Source: Malus domestica (lineage: Eukaryota; Streptophyta; Magnoliopsida; Rosales; Rosaceae). Taken from it: 64,000 nt of DNA. The notes below the pieces were generated by a model that saw only the letters and a program-made list of their open reading frames with translations, ran no database searches and was not told where the DNA came from. Positions within the stretch are counted from its first letter, which is position 1; each line of letters starts with the position of its first letter. Location of the stretch: NCBI RefSeq assembly GCF_042453785.1, contig NC_091661.1, positions 30,557,501 through 30,621,500 of the forward strand. Reading direction: 5' to 3'. This document shows, in pieces, positions 44,742-57,294 of the stretch. The translations under genes and the position numbers were made by a program.

Positions 44742-45255
44742 TATTATGATCCTACATCGGCTACATCAGAAATGGTGTAGTGGTACTTAAGTTCTTTGGG
44801 TCCTCCCACCTATCAAGCAGTCTTTTGGGTTGGGCTCTTCCCTTGGGTTTGAGTACCTAACATTGGTATAAGAGCCTAGGTTCTTGACGATGCGAAGGGG
44901 GTGACCTGGATAGGGCTACCTTAATGGGACGACCAACAGGATGCGCTACCGTTAAGAGTGAAAGCCACTATAATAAGGGCCACCGTATACGTCGGGTCCC
45001 GACGCTGCAGAGAGGGCGACCTGGAAATTGCTACCTTAACAAGACGACCAAAGGAGGGTGCGCCGCCATTAAGAGTAAAAGCCACCAAAGTAAAAACCGT
45101 CGTGGACGTTAGGTCTTCCAAAGGGTGGTGTGATGTTATGATCCCACATCGGCTACACTAGAAATGATGTAGTTGTACTTAAGTCATTGAGATCCTCCCA
45201 CGTATCAAGCTAGTCTTTTGGGTTGGGCTTTTTCCTTAGGCTTGAGTACCTAACA
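44742..45255 (+). mobile_element. TRIM (terminal-repeat retrotransposon in miniature)
   Basis: A 514 bp element flanked by the 5 bp duplication AAATC (44737-44741, 45256-45260). Direct terminal repeats of about 121 bp (44742-44862 and 45134-45255) start near TRTTATGATCC and end CCTAACA. Directly after the left repeat is TTGGTATAAGAGCC (44863-44876), a primer site for initiator methionine tRNA. The 271 bp interior is non-coding and is itself a rough tandem duplication of about 113 bp. The two terminal repeats differ by roughly a tenth, so the insertion is old. Confidence 0.88.
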
Positions 45256-46237
45256 AAATCACGAAGATAAGGTATTGAAAATGATTAAGATAATATTTTT
45301 AAAATTTGGAAATCAAATTAGATGCAAGTTCGAGGTTAGATCGATGTGCTTATTTGCCAATTACATAAATGACAAATATACTTATAGATCTATAGTCGAG
45401 AAAATAAATTAGTATTGAACTAGCTATTTGCTAGATTCAAATTGACAACCTCTAACTTATAAGTTAAAAAAATATATAAATTGGTTGTAGTACTAAGTGA
45501 CGAGTTGTATATCTTTAAACTTGCAGTAGTTAATTTAGGTTTTAATAAAACCTATTTCTTCATAGATACCGTCATACCTAACGATTGAACTCATGTTACC
45601 AAAATAATCAAATTGAGTTTAAGATAGTAGTTGTATTTAATATAGGTTTGCTTCTCTGCCAGCATGCCATGCATATGCAAAGCTTAGGATTCTAGGTATG
45701 TGGGGGCGAGCGATGATTTTTGTCGAAGGGATGCATCATGCAGATAAATCATACCCGTCATTTCCCAAACTATCAAAATCAGGCCATATTCCTCAAAGCA
45801 AATTGAAGAGGATCGAATATACATGATAGTGATAATTACGTGGTACAATGGAAATGCAATAAAATTCCAAGTCAGATTTGTTCTACTCAAAATGAGAGTT
45901 TCCCCCTTAAAACTTATTTTCTCTCACTTAAAACCCATCCTCTTTATTTTTTCAGACATAAACCCCATTTACTAGAGTCATTAACAAGCTTGGTATGTCA
46001 GTTTTTATAATTCTCGTGTTCCTAAAATACCCTCATAGAATGTAACATGGGTTATATAATTAATAATAAATTTTTCATTTTATTATTTTCAATGCAATTA
46101 AATGTCAACTAACCTATTATTTGATTAGGCTTTTTTTTTCTCAAATTTTTTTACCAAAAATATCATGAAACTAGCTTACCTTATTAGCATGCAATATATA
46201 ATATAAATAAAAAAATATTATGGTGTTTTACGTTGAG
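45256..46237. other. AT-rich intergenic, nothing recognised
   Basis: No open frame, inverted repeat or known element was identified in this stretch. Confidence 0.5.
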
Positions 46238-46252
46238 ACATGGACAAAAATA

Positions 46253-46895
46253 CAACAACAACAACAACAACAACAAAGCCTTTTCCCACTAAGTGGGGTC
46301 GGCTATATGAATCCTAGAACGCCATTGCGCTCGGTTTTGTGTCATGTCCTCCGTTAGATCCAAGTACTCTAAGTCTTTTCTTAGAGTCTCTTCCAAAGTT
46401 TTCCTAGGTCTTCCTCTACCCCTTTGGCCCTGAACCTCTGTCCCGTAGTCACATCTTCGAACCGGAGCGTCAGTCGGCCTTCTTTGCACATGTCCAAATC
46501 ATCGGAGCCGATTTTCTCTCATCTTTCCTACAATTTCGGCTACTCCTACTTTACCTCGGATATCCTCATTCCCAATCTTATCCTTTCTCGTGTGCCCACA
46601 CATCCCACGAAGCATCCTCATCTCCGCTACACCCATTTTGTGTACGTGTTGATGCTTCACCGCCCAACATTCTGTGCCATACAACATCGCTGGCCTTATT
46701 GCCGTCCTATAAAATTTTCCCTTGAGCTTCAGTGGCCTACGACGGTCACACAACACGCCGGATGCACTCTTACACTTCATCCATCCAGCTCGTATTCTAT
46801 GGTTGAGATCTCCATCTAATTCTCCGTTCTCTTGCAAGATAGATCCTAGGTAGCGAAAACGGTCGCTTTTTGTGATCTTCGCTAGATTGCTCCGG
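46253..46895 (-). pseudogene. RTE LINE, C-terminal part of the RT ORF and 3' tail
   Basis: Minus-strand frames encode FRYLGSILQENGELDGDLNHRI... AIRPAMLYGTECW... RGRGRPRKTLEETL... ending RIHIADPT, the familiar end of plant RTE-clade LINE polyproteins. A short 3' untranslated stretch and seven TTG units follow. One frame change occurs between the RENRLR and QRRPTD segments. The catalytic RT palm is absent. Confidence 0.88.
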
Positions 46896-47359
46896 TCATT
46901 AGTGTGGATAAGTATATAAATGGATAGAGATAGGAAAGCAAACACAAGATGTACGTGGTTCACCCAGATTGGCTACGTCCACGGAATAGAAGAGTTCTCA
47001 TTAATTGTGAAGGGTTTACACAAGTACATAGGTTCAAGCTCTCCTTTAGTGAGTACAAGTGAATGATTTAGTACAAATGACATTAGGAAATATTGTGGGA
47101 GAATGATCTCGTAATCACGAAACTTCTAAGTATCGGAGTGTGGTGTCGTCTTGACTTGCCTTATCTGTCTCATAGGTAGATGTGGCATCTTCTCTGGAAG
47201 TACTCTTCCTCCATCCAGGGGTGGTATCTTTAACTGGTGGAGATGCACAAGGTAATGTATCAATTTCACTTGAAGCTTACTTGTAGTCTCAGGCTTGGTC
47301 AAGCGCGATACAAACCATGTAGTAGGAGTCCCCCAAGTCGCCGAGCTAGGGGGTCTGCT

Positions 47360-47935
47360 GAAAGAGGTGACAGACAAGGTAAGCAATCAGAGCTCCGACT
47401 GATTGTTCACCTTCTCCCCATCTTGCAGCAGCATGAAGGATAAAGAGAAGAAAAATGAGAAGAGATGATATGAGATACTTTTGCTTTTGAAGAAGTAACT
47501 TTCCACAGGCTTATTCTTGAACTGAGCTGGAGGGTTTTCTGGTTTCCTCCAGAGTATAAGGCCGACTGAAGAATTTGAGGGTCAAAACAAGTCCATCAAA
47601 TCTAGAGTACGTTCCACCCTGCTGATATGGGATACTTTTGCTTTTGACAGAGTAATGGGTGTATCGGCACGTGTGCTGTTACGCTTGTCTCCACATGCTT
47701 CCTTGTATCCTTCGCACTTGCCCTATCTGTTCCTCAAGCAGATGCGGAATCTTCCCTGGAAACATAAGATGTTGAAGATGAGTACTCGAGAGCAATGCCA
47801 GGTAAGTAATCAGGTAAGGGGTTCCAGGCAGTCAGTTCCTGGCTGGAAGCTTGATCCAAGTGCTGACTGATTGCTCTCTTTCTCCTTGTCTTGCAGGTAA
47901 AAACAAGGCCAAAGGAAAAGACAGGGAAAAAGCAT
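47360..47935 (+). other. Two intron-like modules in the repeat-rich unit
   Basis: 'AGGTAAGCAATCAG' leads to 'CATCTTGCAG' within 70 bp, and 'AGGTAAGTAATCAG' leads to 'CTTGTCTTGCAG' within about 100 bp. Both are bounded by basic Lys-rich coding-like sequence and 'gatatgrgatacttttgc'. This looks like a duplicated small exon-intron unit. Whether it is transcribed is unknown. Confidence 0.4.
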
Positions 47936-48264
47936 GATATGGGATACTCTTGCTTTTAACCCTGATGATATGAGATATTCTTGCTCTAGTATAGCTTGTT
48001 TGCAGAGGTATTATCGGGGGGAAAGAAAGCTGAATATTTCGAAAGGCTTCGTTGGGAGTGCCCTCTCATATATGATGAAGGGTTGAGCATTTTTGCAGGT
48101 CTGCCTGTCCGTTGGGGATGGAGGTCGACATATATAGGAGTCTCCCTAACAACAGGTAGTAATGCTATTCATTTACCCTGCTTGGTCATAGCACGGTAGT
48201 GGGAGCTGCCAGTTTCACATGTTTTAACTCTGTCAGAGCACTTTGAAAAAGTGGTCTGTGGTAT

Positions 48265-48460
48265 CTGGCTCTCGAGATTCGGAGAACGATGCCTCTTCGA
48301 TTTTTGAGAAAGCAATCATGCTGGGGGTCTGGCTCTCGAGATTCGTAGAGCAGTGTCTCTTCGATTTTTGAGGAAGTAATCATGTTGGGAGTCTGGCTCT
48401 CGAGATTCGGAGGGCGGTGCCTCTTCGATTTTGGAGCAAGCAATCCTGTTGGGAGTGTTG
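48265..48460. repeat. 64 bp minisatellite, three copies
   Basis: Units start at 48265, 48329 and 48393 with 'ctggctctcgagattcg' and contain 'cctcttcgattttTgag'. Related units recur at about 49200-49370 and 59160-59220. Confidence 0.8.
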
Positions 48461-48689
48461 TCTCGAATGTGAGTAAAGGTTGGGCATGTTTGCTAGTCTA
48501 CCTTGCCACGAAGCACAAAGGTTGACACACAGAGACTTTCCAATTATCCAGCAATGGTACTGTTCCTTTACCCTCTCTTCGCTTTTGAGAAAGTAGTCAT
48601 GTTGGGAGTCTATCTCTCGAGATTCGGAGGACGGTGCCTCTTCGATTTTGGAGCAAGCAATCTTGTTGGGAGTGTTTTCTCGAAAGTGA

Positions 48690-49180
48690 GTAAAGGTTGG
48701 GCATGTTTGCTAGTCTACCTTGCCACGAAGCACAGAGGTTGACACACAGGGACTTTCCAATTATCCAGCAGTGGTACTGTTCCTTTACCCTTGTGGGTAA
48801 TAATATGGTAGCTAGACCTTCAAAATTTATGTGTCTAAACTTTGTTAGTGATGTTTCTTTGCTATTCTTTTACCTTTCTTGGTCAGAGCGATGTAGTGGG
48901 AGCTGCAAGCTTCACGTGCTTAACTTTGGCAGAGAACTTTGGCAAAGTTATCTGTGGTACCCATGAGCTATTGTTGCGTGTGGGAAGTGGGTGATTGAAC
49001 AGTAAGATTCATGTGCTTTCTACTTCACCAGAAGTCTTCGACAGAATGCCCATAATTTCTGCAAAGCTGAGTGTGCGTGTGACAGGTGCTGACAAGGCTA
49101 GAAAAGTAGGTGCCTCTTCGATTTCTGAGATCGGCCCTCGTGGTCTCTGAGCAGCCCAGCTTTTGAGAAAGCAAGCGCCT
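48690..49180. repeat. Large block repeat, copy 1
   Basis: Starts 'ttgggcatgtttgctagtct' and ends in 'cctcttcgatt' units. It is nearly identical to 59245-59735. The two were closer before the copia-like element inserted between them. Confidence 0.85.
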
Positions 49181-49483
49181 CTTCGATTGATTCGGAGAAC
49201 GATGCCTCATCGATTTTTGAGAAAGCAATCATGCTGGGGGTCTGGCTCTCGAAGATTCGGGGAGCAGTGTCTCTTCGATTTTTGAGAAAGTAATCACGTT
49301 GGGAGTCTGGCTCTCGAGATTCGGAGGGCGGTGCCTCTTCGATTTTGGAGCAAGCAATCTTGTTGGGAGTGTTTTCTCGAATGTGAGTAAAGGTTGGGCA
49401 TGTTTGCTAGTCTACCTTGCCACGAAGCACAGAGGTTGACACACAGGGACTTTCCAATTATCCAGCAATGGTACTGTTCCTTT

Positions 49484-51303
49484 TGAAGGAATTATTTTGT
49501 AAAACATGTTCATTTGAGCAACATCATATAGCATGCAATTAACAATTAAAGGCGGAATCATGCTTGTATGTACTCAAAAACAAAACATGACCATGAAATT
49601 CAAAGCCTAGTAGATTGGTGAACCAATAATCAACTCAAAACAAAGTGAGTTGAAATTACTACCTTTGTAGATTCCTCTTTGCATAAGCAAAGGCTAATCA
49701 CCCAAAGAGATAAGGGCCTTCATTCCTTGCTTCTTAGATCCATGGATTTGGATGGAAGAATAGGTTCTCCAAGTTCCCAAAATTGAGAACCTCTAATTCT
49801 CGACACCAAGGTTCGATTGTAGAAGAAATGAGTGACCTTGGAGTAGTAGGATTGCTAGATGTACCCTCCAAGGTGTTGGCCTCTTTAGAGAGAAATGGAG
49901 AGACAATTCTCACCAATTTTCCCCCAAAATAAACCCATTTTTCACTTAATGAATATTTAGTTATAAAATCATTTATATAGTCACTTCTTTAAGTGACCTA
50001 AACAACCAAAACCCTAATTCATTTCATCATGGCTGGCCATTTAGGGGATTTTGGGCTTTTGGGCTTTAATGAATCTTCATTCATTAAATTGTCATACAAC
50101 TTAAGTTAATGGGCTTGACGTTCGAAGTCCATTGGGCCTTAAGGTCCAAAACTATCCCGAGGTCATTTAACGAACTTATTCGTTTGATTAATTAACATAT
50201 TAATTAATCCTTGCCATAAATAAATGATTAAACCATTTAATCATTCTTACTCATTTCCGTTTAATCTCCAATCTCCACCTCTTTCGGTGTGCGATCCATT
50301 AGGTTCCTTTTAGCGAGGTAGTGGGCGATTAAAACCATTTTACATCGATTGTGAATTGAAACTATTTTCAATTCTCCCTTTAGTGATTATACACGTTTAG
50401 GGCTTCCACAAACCATGGTTGACGCCTAGCAGCATGTCATGGTTACCCAAGCTAATCAGAAGAGGTTAGAGAACCTATTCAGTTCGAGATTACAAATGCA
50501 ATACGGTCCTTCTCTAATCTAATACTCTTGACCACATTGTTTGGTTTGATAGTTTATTTTCTCATGTCTACTATCCAATGTGTGTCTTGTGCTTATATGA
50601 TTACCTTGAATGTGATTAGGAACGCATTCCCAAATCTCATTCATACTCTGGCCAGAGATTCAAATCATATCAGAGAGTATTCTCCCTCAAACGGTTTGAA
50701 GGTTAGAGATCCCTTGTTGCGCATTCACTTGTCTCCATAGCTAAGCGGCTTGACCCCAACGATGCCGTGGACACCCTCCTGATGGAGTGACTTTGACATA
50801 ATCAAAGATCAAGGTCTTAACCACAAGACAACTATGATGCCTCAGGTCAAAGGACTAATTTGCATTATCCCAACCATGAGTTCTCATGTGACATGGAATA
50901 TGAGAACTCTTCGTTGATCGCGTTCAGTGAACTCATTCTCTATTGAGCACCTACCGCACTTGTCTTGATGTCACACACACCAATGATTCGAGACTAATCA
51001 CTCTCCCTGAGAGAAGACATAGTACGTACTGATCTTAACGGACTGTCAACGCCCAATTGGCAATCCTATGATCAGGAACGTTTAGGATGTGTCTACGAAA
51101 GAATGGTCTCATGAATCTAACTTCATTAGATTACATTCTCCCAATCACATATTCCTTGGACTTTATCGTTTAAGCATATAACATTTATATGAGACGGCTC
51201 AAACAATAATGTATGCCCTTTATATGTAAAACTAGATTAGTTTAACATGTGAAATGTCCGTAAAGTATCATCACATGATTGGCTTTAGGGCACATTTCCA
51301 ACA
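49484..51303 (-). repeat. 3' LTR of the copia-like element
   Basis: 1820 bp, essentially identical to 57295-59114. TG...CA ends on the minus strand. Confidence 0.95.
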
Positions 51304-54300
51304 ATCTCCCACTTGCACTAGAGCCAATCAGCTTGGTAATCTTGATGATACCTCTTCTGTAGTCATTTCATAAATGGCTGAATAGTAGGCCTAGACAGTG
51401 GATATCTATATGTGTTATCCACAGAAGCAACCTTGAGAATAACGACGTCACCATTATACATGATTCTCAATCATGTGGTTCAGTCTCTCATTTGTGTTCG
51501 GATCTTGATGAGACCTTGATTCCCAGGCTTGAGCTATCGCCCCATTAGTGTCATACACTTTCTGGTTGGAACCGAATAGAGAGTTCATAAATGAACTTTC
51601 CCATCCAAACAACATTGTTGTAAACTTCTATATGGCAATATATCTTGCATTCATAATGGAACACACTAAAGTCATTACTTTAATGTTTCCATCCAAATAT
51701 CTCTTTAGTCATAATAAAAAGATATTTGTTTATCTCTTCATTCATAATGAAGAAACATCCAATGATGGATTAGATTCATAATCTAATACATTTACGCTTC
51801 CATTACATTACTTTGATTCTTCCTCGATCTTTGAGGAATTTATCCTTTAGTATTTCTTAAATACTTAAGGACTCACTTGACAGTTGCCATGGTTCTGATC
51901 CTGGGCTTGCACTGATATCGTCTTGTACCGTTCTAGGTACAACTCATATCAATGTTTTTCATACAATATGAAATACATAAATCACCTTTCTGCGTATGCA
52001 TAAAGGATTCTATTTACGCATTATTTCTTTGGGAGTCAAAGGGTACGTTCCCTTTGAGAAGGGCAACTTGCTAGTCTCACTAGAATCGTCCTTCTTATTG
52101 AAGTTTATCATCATATGAGAAACTTCCTAGCATCCATTGTCTATTATTAGGGATTGATATAATCCAATTATATCATGAAATATATCATTATAGATTTCCA
52201 TCCCATGTATATAGACTATATCTCCCATATACATTCTATCTTCATATAATGTATTAAAGTCATAACTTTAACAAAGAAGTATTCTTTTCATTTCCAAAAT
52301 TAATATATCATATATATTTAAATTTTTAGGAACATGATTAACTCCCACTAATCTTTTGTAAAACTAGTAAACAAAAGATTCATTTACATCTTTATGAGAA
52401 ATCAAACGATTTGATCCTTTTCTCATAAAATGCAAATAGCTCCCACTAACTTGCTAAGATCCATGATGGATGGATCTCTACAACTTACATGTCTTGTGAT
52501 TTATAGTTTTAGACATATATTATCAAGACTATCTTAATAATGGTTTCAGAAACCCATATTATGTCAAAACATTGAATCACCATTTAGTTGTAGCTAGCAA
52601 TCTTCGAATTTATTGAAACTAAGACTACGTCAAAAATGGTTCCTTTAAAGTCAACCATTCTATTTGATTGTAGTCACCTTAAGCTACCAATTAGCTTTGA
52701 AGGTTTCATTATTTCGAGTCAAATGGTACTTTACCATTTTCTTGAGTATATATCGTATATGCACTCAATGTAGTCATAAGGATTTTCATTCTTATTTCTT
52801 TCGAATTAAGAGGTGCAACTCTATGACATAGTCATAAAGTTCAAAACCATTCAACTGAGATGGTTTATAAATCCTTATCGACTACCTTGGAGCTTGTGGT
52901 ATAGGAACTAGGTTGTTATATTTGTTGATTACTTTCTTGTCTCTCAAAGAACCCATTCTTCGAGTTCTATCTCTCGTTCATTTGCTTTTAGGCAAATCAC
53001 ATTGTAGAATTACAATGAACTACCCAACAAAACAACATTTGTTAGTTGGTTTATAGAAGCGATATCCAAAAGTTATTTTAAGGATATCCTACAAGATTAT
53101 TATCAAACAAATATTGCTTGTTAGCACACAACCCCAAATCTTTAACATGCTTAAGATTTGTCTTTCTTTTCCAACTACATCTTATGGAGTGATGAAAATA
53201 TTGGAAGATCTTCTCATTGACAATCATATTGTTTTAGAAATATATATCCTATATATGGGTAATAGATAACATCTAACGAACTAAATCTTATTCAAGTTCG
53301 TTCTTCTCCTAATGGAGAAATACTTTATCTTATGATGCTTATTTCCTTGATTTCTTTCAAGGAAACTCATCTAAAATGTTACCTTTCCTTGGATCAAATC
53401 TAAGGAGGTAAATACTTTAGATGTCTTACTCATCAACTTACATTACTTGAATTCTTTGAAACATTTTGCAAAGTATTCGGACTTGTGTTTATTCAAAATA
53501 AACTATAGTCCAACCGAGAGTGATCTTCGGTGAATGTTATTCAACATGAGTAGTATTATGTTTGTGGACAAGTGCCACTAACATTTAAGTGAATTAACCT
53601 CAACAACTTTGTGATTCTTTCTTCTTTCCAAAAGAATAAAGATTCGAACATTTCGCCTCCATACAATTTTAACAAGAAGGTATTGGATCCGGATCTAACG
53701 ATCCAAAGCGTCCATCCATGACCAACTCGTAATTTATGTTTTAGAGGTATCACAACTTTAGTTGGGATTAGTCACTACCTTGCAACCTTTTGGGTTTTAA
53801 GCATCATTATTTTCTAAACAGTTAACACTACCATATTATCTCTACTATAGAGATAATTAATTAGATTACCATAATCTAATCATTGATTAATAAAGAACAT
53901 TGTTTTGTCAAACAAAACATTTATCCATTTCACATAGTGACGGAATTTAGTTCCTTAAAATTGGAATACAAAGACAATCTATGTTTTTCCAATTTCTTTG
54001 GTAGTTCATATGAGGAAGTACCATCTGCTTTCGCAGAGATCTACATTTGATTCACGCTTCGAATGTGAAGCACCTTCTCTTCTCTCATATATCTTCTACT
54101 TCTTATTAGCCACACTTTTACAACGATTGTAAAACATAGTCACTAATACGGAATCAAGCATTCAAGTAGAAGAACCAACTGTTTTGAACTTTTCAAGAAC
54201 ATTTTTCAACACCTTCGAAAGGTGTGTCCTTGACACTTGCAAGACATTTCTTGCAAATACCCCTTCCAATGTCCATCCTTTCATAAAGAAAGTTTGTTCC

Positions 54301-57294
54301 CTTGGAGTTATTTATCTTCTTTATTTGACTTTCACCTTTGACTACATTAGTCATGGTCCCTAAACTCCCACTATCTCTCTTGAAACCTTTTTCAATCAAA
54401 CATTTTGGAGAGCATGTGGTTATTTTTCACTACATAGTTTACAATAAACTTAGTGAACGATTAGGATAGGGAAACAAAGGTGAAGTCCTTGCCTAGTTTC
54501 CGTCTCGTTAAGTGGTTTATCACTTCAACATTCAATGATTCAAAATCATCATAAGTCCATGTTAATGGACTATTTTTGTCAACCAACCATTATGTTCTAA
54601 ACATAATTACAAACCTTCAAGAGTTGTACAAGGCAACTCTCATTTCTTCATACAACAATTTGTAAGTGAAGAAACATGGCACATAAAGTGTTCATGCCTT
54701 TGTGCTTTCTTCTCAAGTTCTTTGTTCATTTAACAAAGAAATAAGCACTAGTGTTTGCATTGACTAAGAGTTGTTCAAAGCAACTCCTATTTCTTCATAC
54801 AACAAATTGTAATTGAAGAATTATGACATTAAAAGTGTTGTCCTCTTTATGATAGACCTTTTCTAACATATTCTTCTAATGATACATTATCAATAGTAAG
54901 ATTGTGAGGATGAGACTACTTTGGTACTTTTACAAGCCATTAAAGACAATCTATGGTTTTGTAGTACCAAGTCCGTAAACTAAACGTTCGGTTTTGTCAA
55001 GTGTTGGATAGCGTTTGCAAATATATTGGTAATCAAATACTTAACGAATATAGATTGATTGATTTTTAAGCCATTTGATTTGGGTCTTTAAATCAAATAG
55101 CACCACCCACTATTTTTGGCAAATTCCATATCCCTCATAGGAATTCGAGAGTTTTGGATGAAACTCCTAGTAGGTTATGGGAGGCTCACTATTACCAAGC
55201 CCACCTCACGATGATACGATATATGGCTAGCAACAATAATAATGAGAGAGTACGCTTACTCATTTGCAACTCATGCAAGTACCCATCTTATTTGGCCTCT
55301 AGAGAATGTAACCTCACAATGATATGATATTGGTTCCATTGCACTTAGTTAAGTTCTTCCCACCATGCTTAGTGCGTGAAGGGGTTCAAGAATAGCCTCA
55401 CGATGATACGATATATAGCTATCCTCGTTGCCTACACTCACCTCATCATATGTATATGGATTCCTCCTGAGTATAAGCATGCACTGTGTACTCCCCCATG
55501 ATAGGGTGAAGCCGGTGTACAAGTCATAAACGATTGGATCCCACCACGGTGGAAGGCCACGAAGAGATATTCTAAACATCTCTCGCTTATCAACTTAATA
55601 TTGGTTTGATTGAGGGTTTTAGGTCTCATCACATATAAACATACATTTTAATCTCTATTAAAACTATTTTGGTCCTATTACAACTATTGGTCCATCCCTT
55701 TGTTTTAGTTGTACATAATACTCCCACTATGCTTTTAAAACGATTTTTAAAGCAAGAGTATATGATACTACTAACATAAACTTTGCATTCATTTGATGGA
55801 CTACATAGTTGCCTTAGGGCCTAAGGATGATTATGAACCTTTGTTTAGATTCAACACGAGCCTTGTGTTGAACCTCGGTCTAGGAATGAAGATTGATTTT
55901 AGTTACGCGTTTAATCACATTAAGGCGTGTTGTCTTATGGGCGTTGGACCCAACTACTTCATTTTCATGCATATCGTATAAAGCAAGAAAGAAGTACTTC
56001 AAAGTAAAGGTGAGCTTATGCTCATTACAACATTTGCATATAACAAATTACTTTAAAGTAAAGAAGAGCTTAAGCCCTTTTACAACATTTGATCAAATCA
56101 AATTACAACCAAAATCTAATCTACACATTCTCATGGTTCAAACAAATTTGAAACGCCTTTCACATAGCTCAATTATATTAGGCTTAGGTTCATAATCACC
56201 CTTTAATTAATTAACACTTTAACTAATTAATGAATGCAACATTTTCATTTGGTTTTTGTATCCATAAAATTGATTTAAATGGAGCTAAACAAAATGAAAA
56301 TCCAATTCTCATTTAAAGAGACAAAACAATTTTGTTCTCATCCTATTTGGGCCATCATGCAATTAACCTCAACTTTTGGGCCATATTGCAATAACAAAAA
56401 CTTTTGGGGTCACTTTGTATAATACACAAAAGTCACAACTTCATGTAAATACAACTAGAACCCAAACTTTTAATAATGCAAAAACATCATTAAAGGATCA
56501 AAACAATTTGTCCTTTAGCGTTTTTGGACCTAAACGTAAAAACGTAAACTTTTGGGCCAAAGTGCAAATACACAAAAGTATCAAAACTTTATGTAATTGC
56601 ATAAAAGCCCCAAAAGTACTCCCTTTGAGGGAGTGGCTGGTTTTGGGGAGGGATAAGGTTGGTGTGTGTGTTGATTTGTGAGTTTTGTCAAAAACATGCA
56701 AGTGTATGTAAGATAAGTTTATGAAATAATTCAATCACAATTATTTCAATCATCATTTATACAAATATCTAACACTTTAAATACATGATAAATCATTTAA
56801 AAACATATCACATAAACTTTATGAAATAATTCAAAACTTTGAATCAAAACACCAAACCTTTTTGTTCTTGGCAAGAACAACAAGAACAATGAAGAACATC
56901 CATGAAAAACCCAAATTTTTCCATGAATCTTTTTCACCCAAAAACATTCCAAAACCATTCTTACTTAAGGGAAATAACATCTAACCAAACTAGGGTACTT
57001 AGGGGTTCCAAAGAACACATTAAAACACTTTTAACAAGTCAAACAAGAACCCAAAAATCCACCCTTTGGTTTTGGCCGAATTTTCCCAAAAGCATGGCAC
57101 CAAATTTTAGCTCAAATATTCATGCTCATATGAACAACATCTACAACATTTGAGATAGCAAATTTTCCAACAAAATTTACTTTCAAAGAAGCAAGAATAA
57201 AGCTTGTAACAATTACAACTTTTAGATCACAAACTTATGAACTACAAAACACAAAAGGATTCACCAACTACTAGACCTAGGCTTTGATACCACT
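51304..57294 (-). other. Interior of the copia-like element
   Basis: About 6 kb, AT-rich, with no frame longer than about 100 codons on either strand. It contains tandem-like repeats of 'cacgatgatacgatatatrgc' near 55.2-55.4 kb. Only short patches resemble retrotransposon proteins. No other gene is seen in it. Confidence 0.7.

Noticed and set aside
44863-44876. tRNA-like sequence
   Set aside because: Only a short complement to the tRNA-iMet 3' end, that is, a primer-binding site. No tRNA gene was found in the window.
46289-46963. Host gene with RT-like domain
   Set aside because: It is the C-terminal end of an RTE LINE with a TTG tail and no catalytic palm.
48265-48460. CRISPR-like spaced repeats
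   Set aside because: A plant nuclear minisatellite. Units are contiguous with no unique spacers. The same applies to the arrays at 13956, 15701 and 59660.
55349-55632. Overlapping frames in the copia-like interior as a separate gene
   Set aside because: Short, tied to an internal repeat ('cacgatgatacgatat'), and inside an element with a decayed interior.
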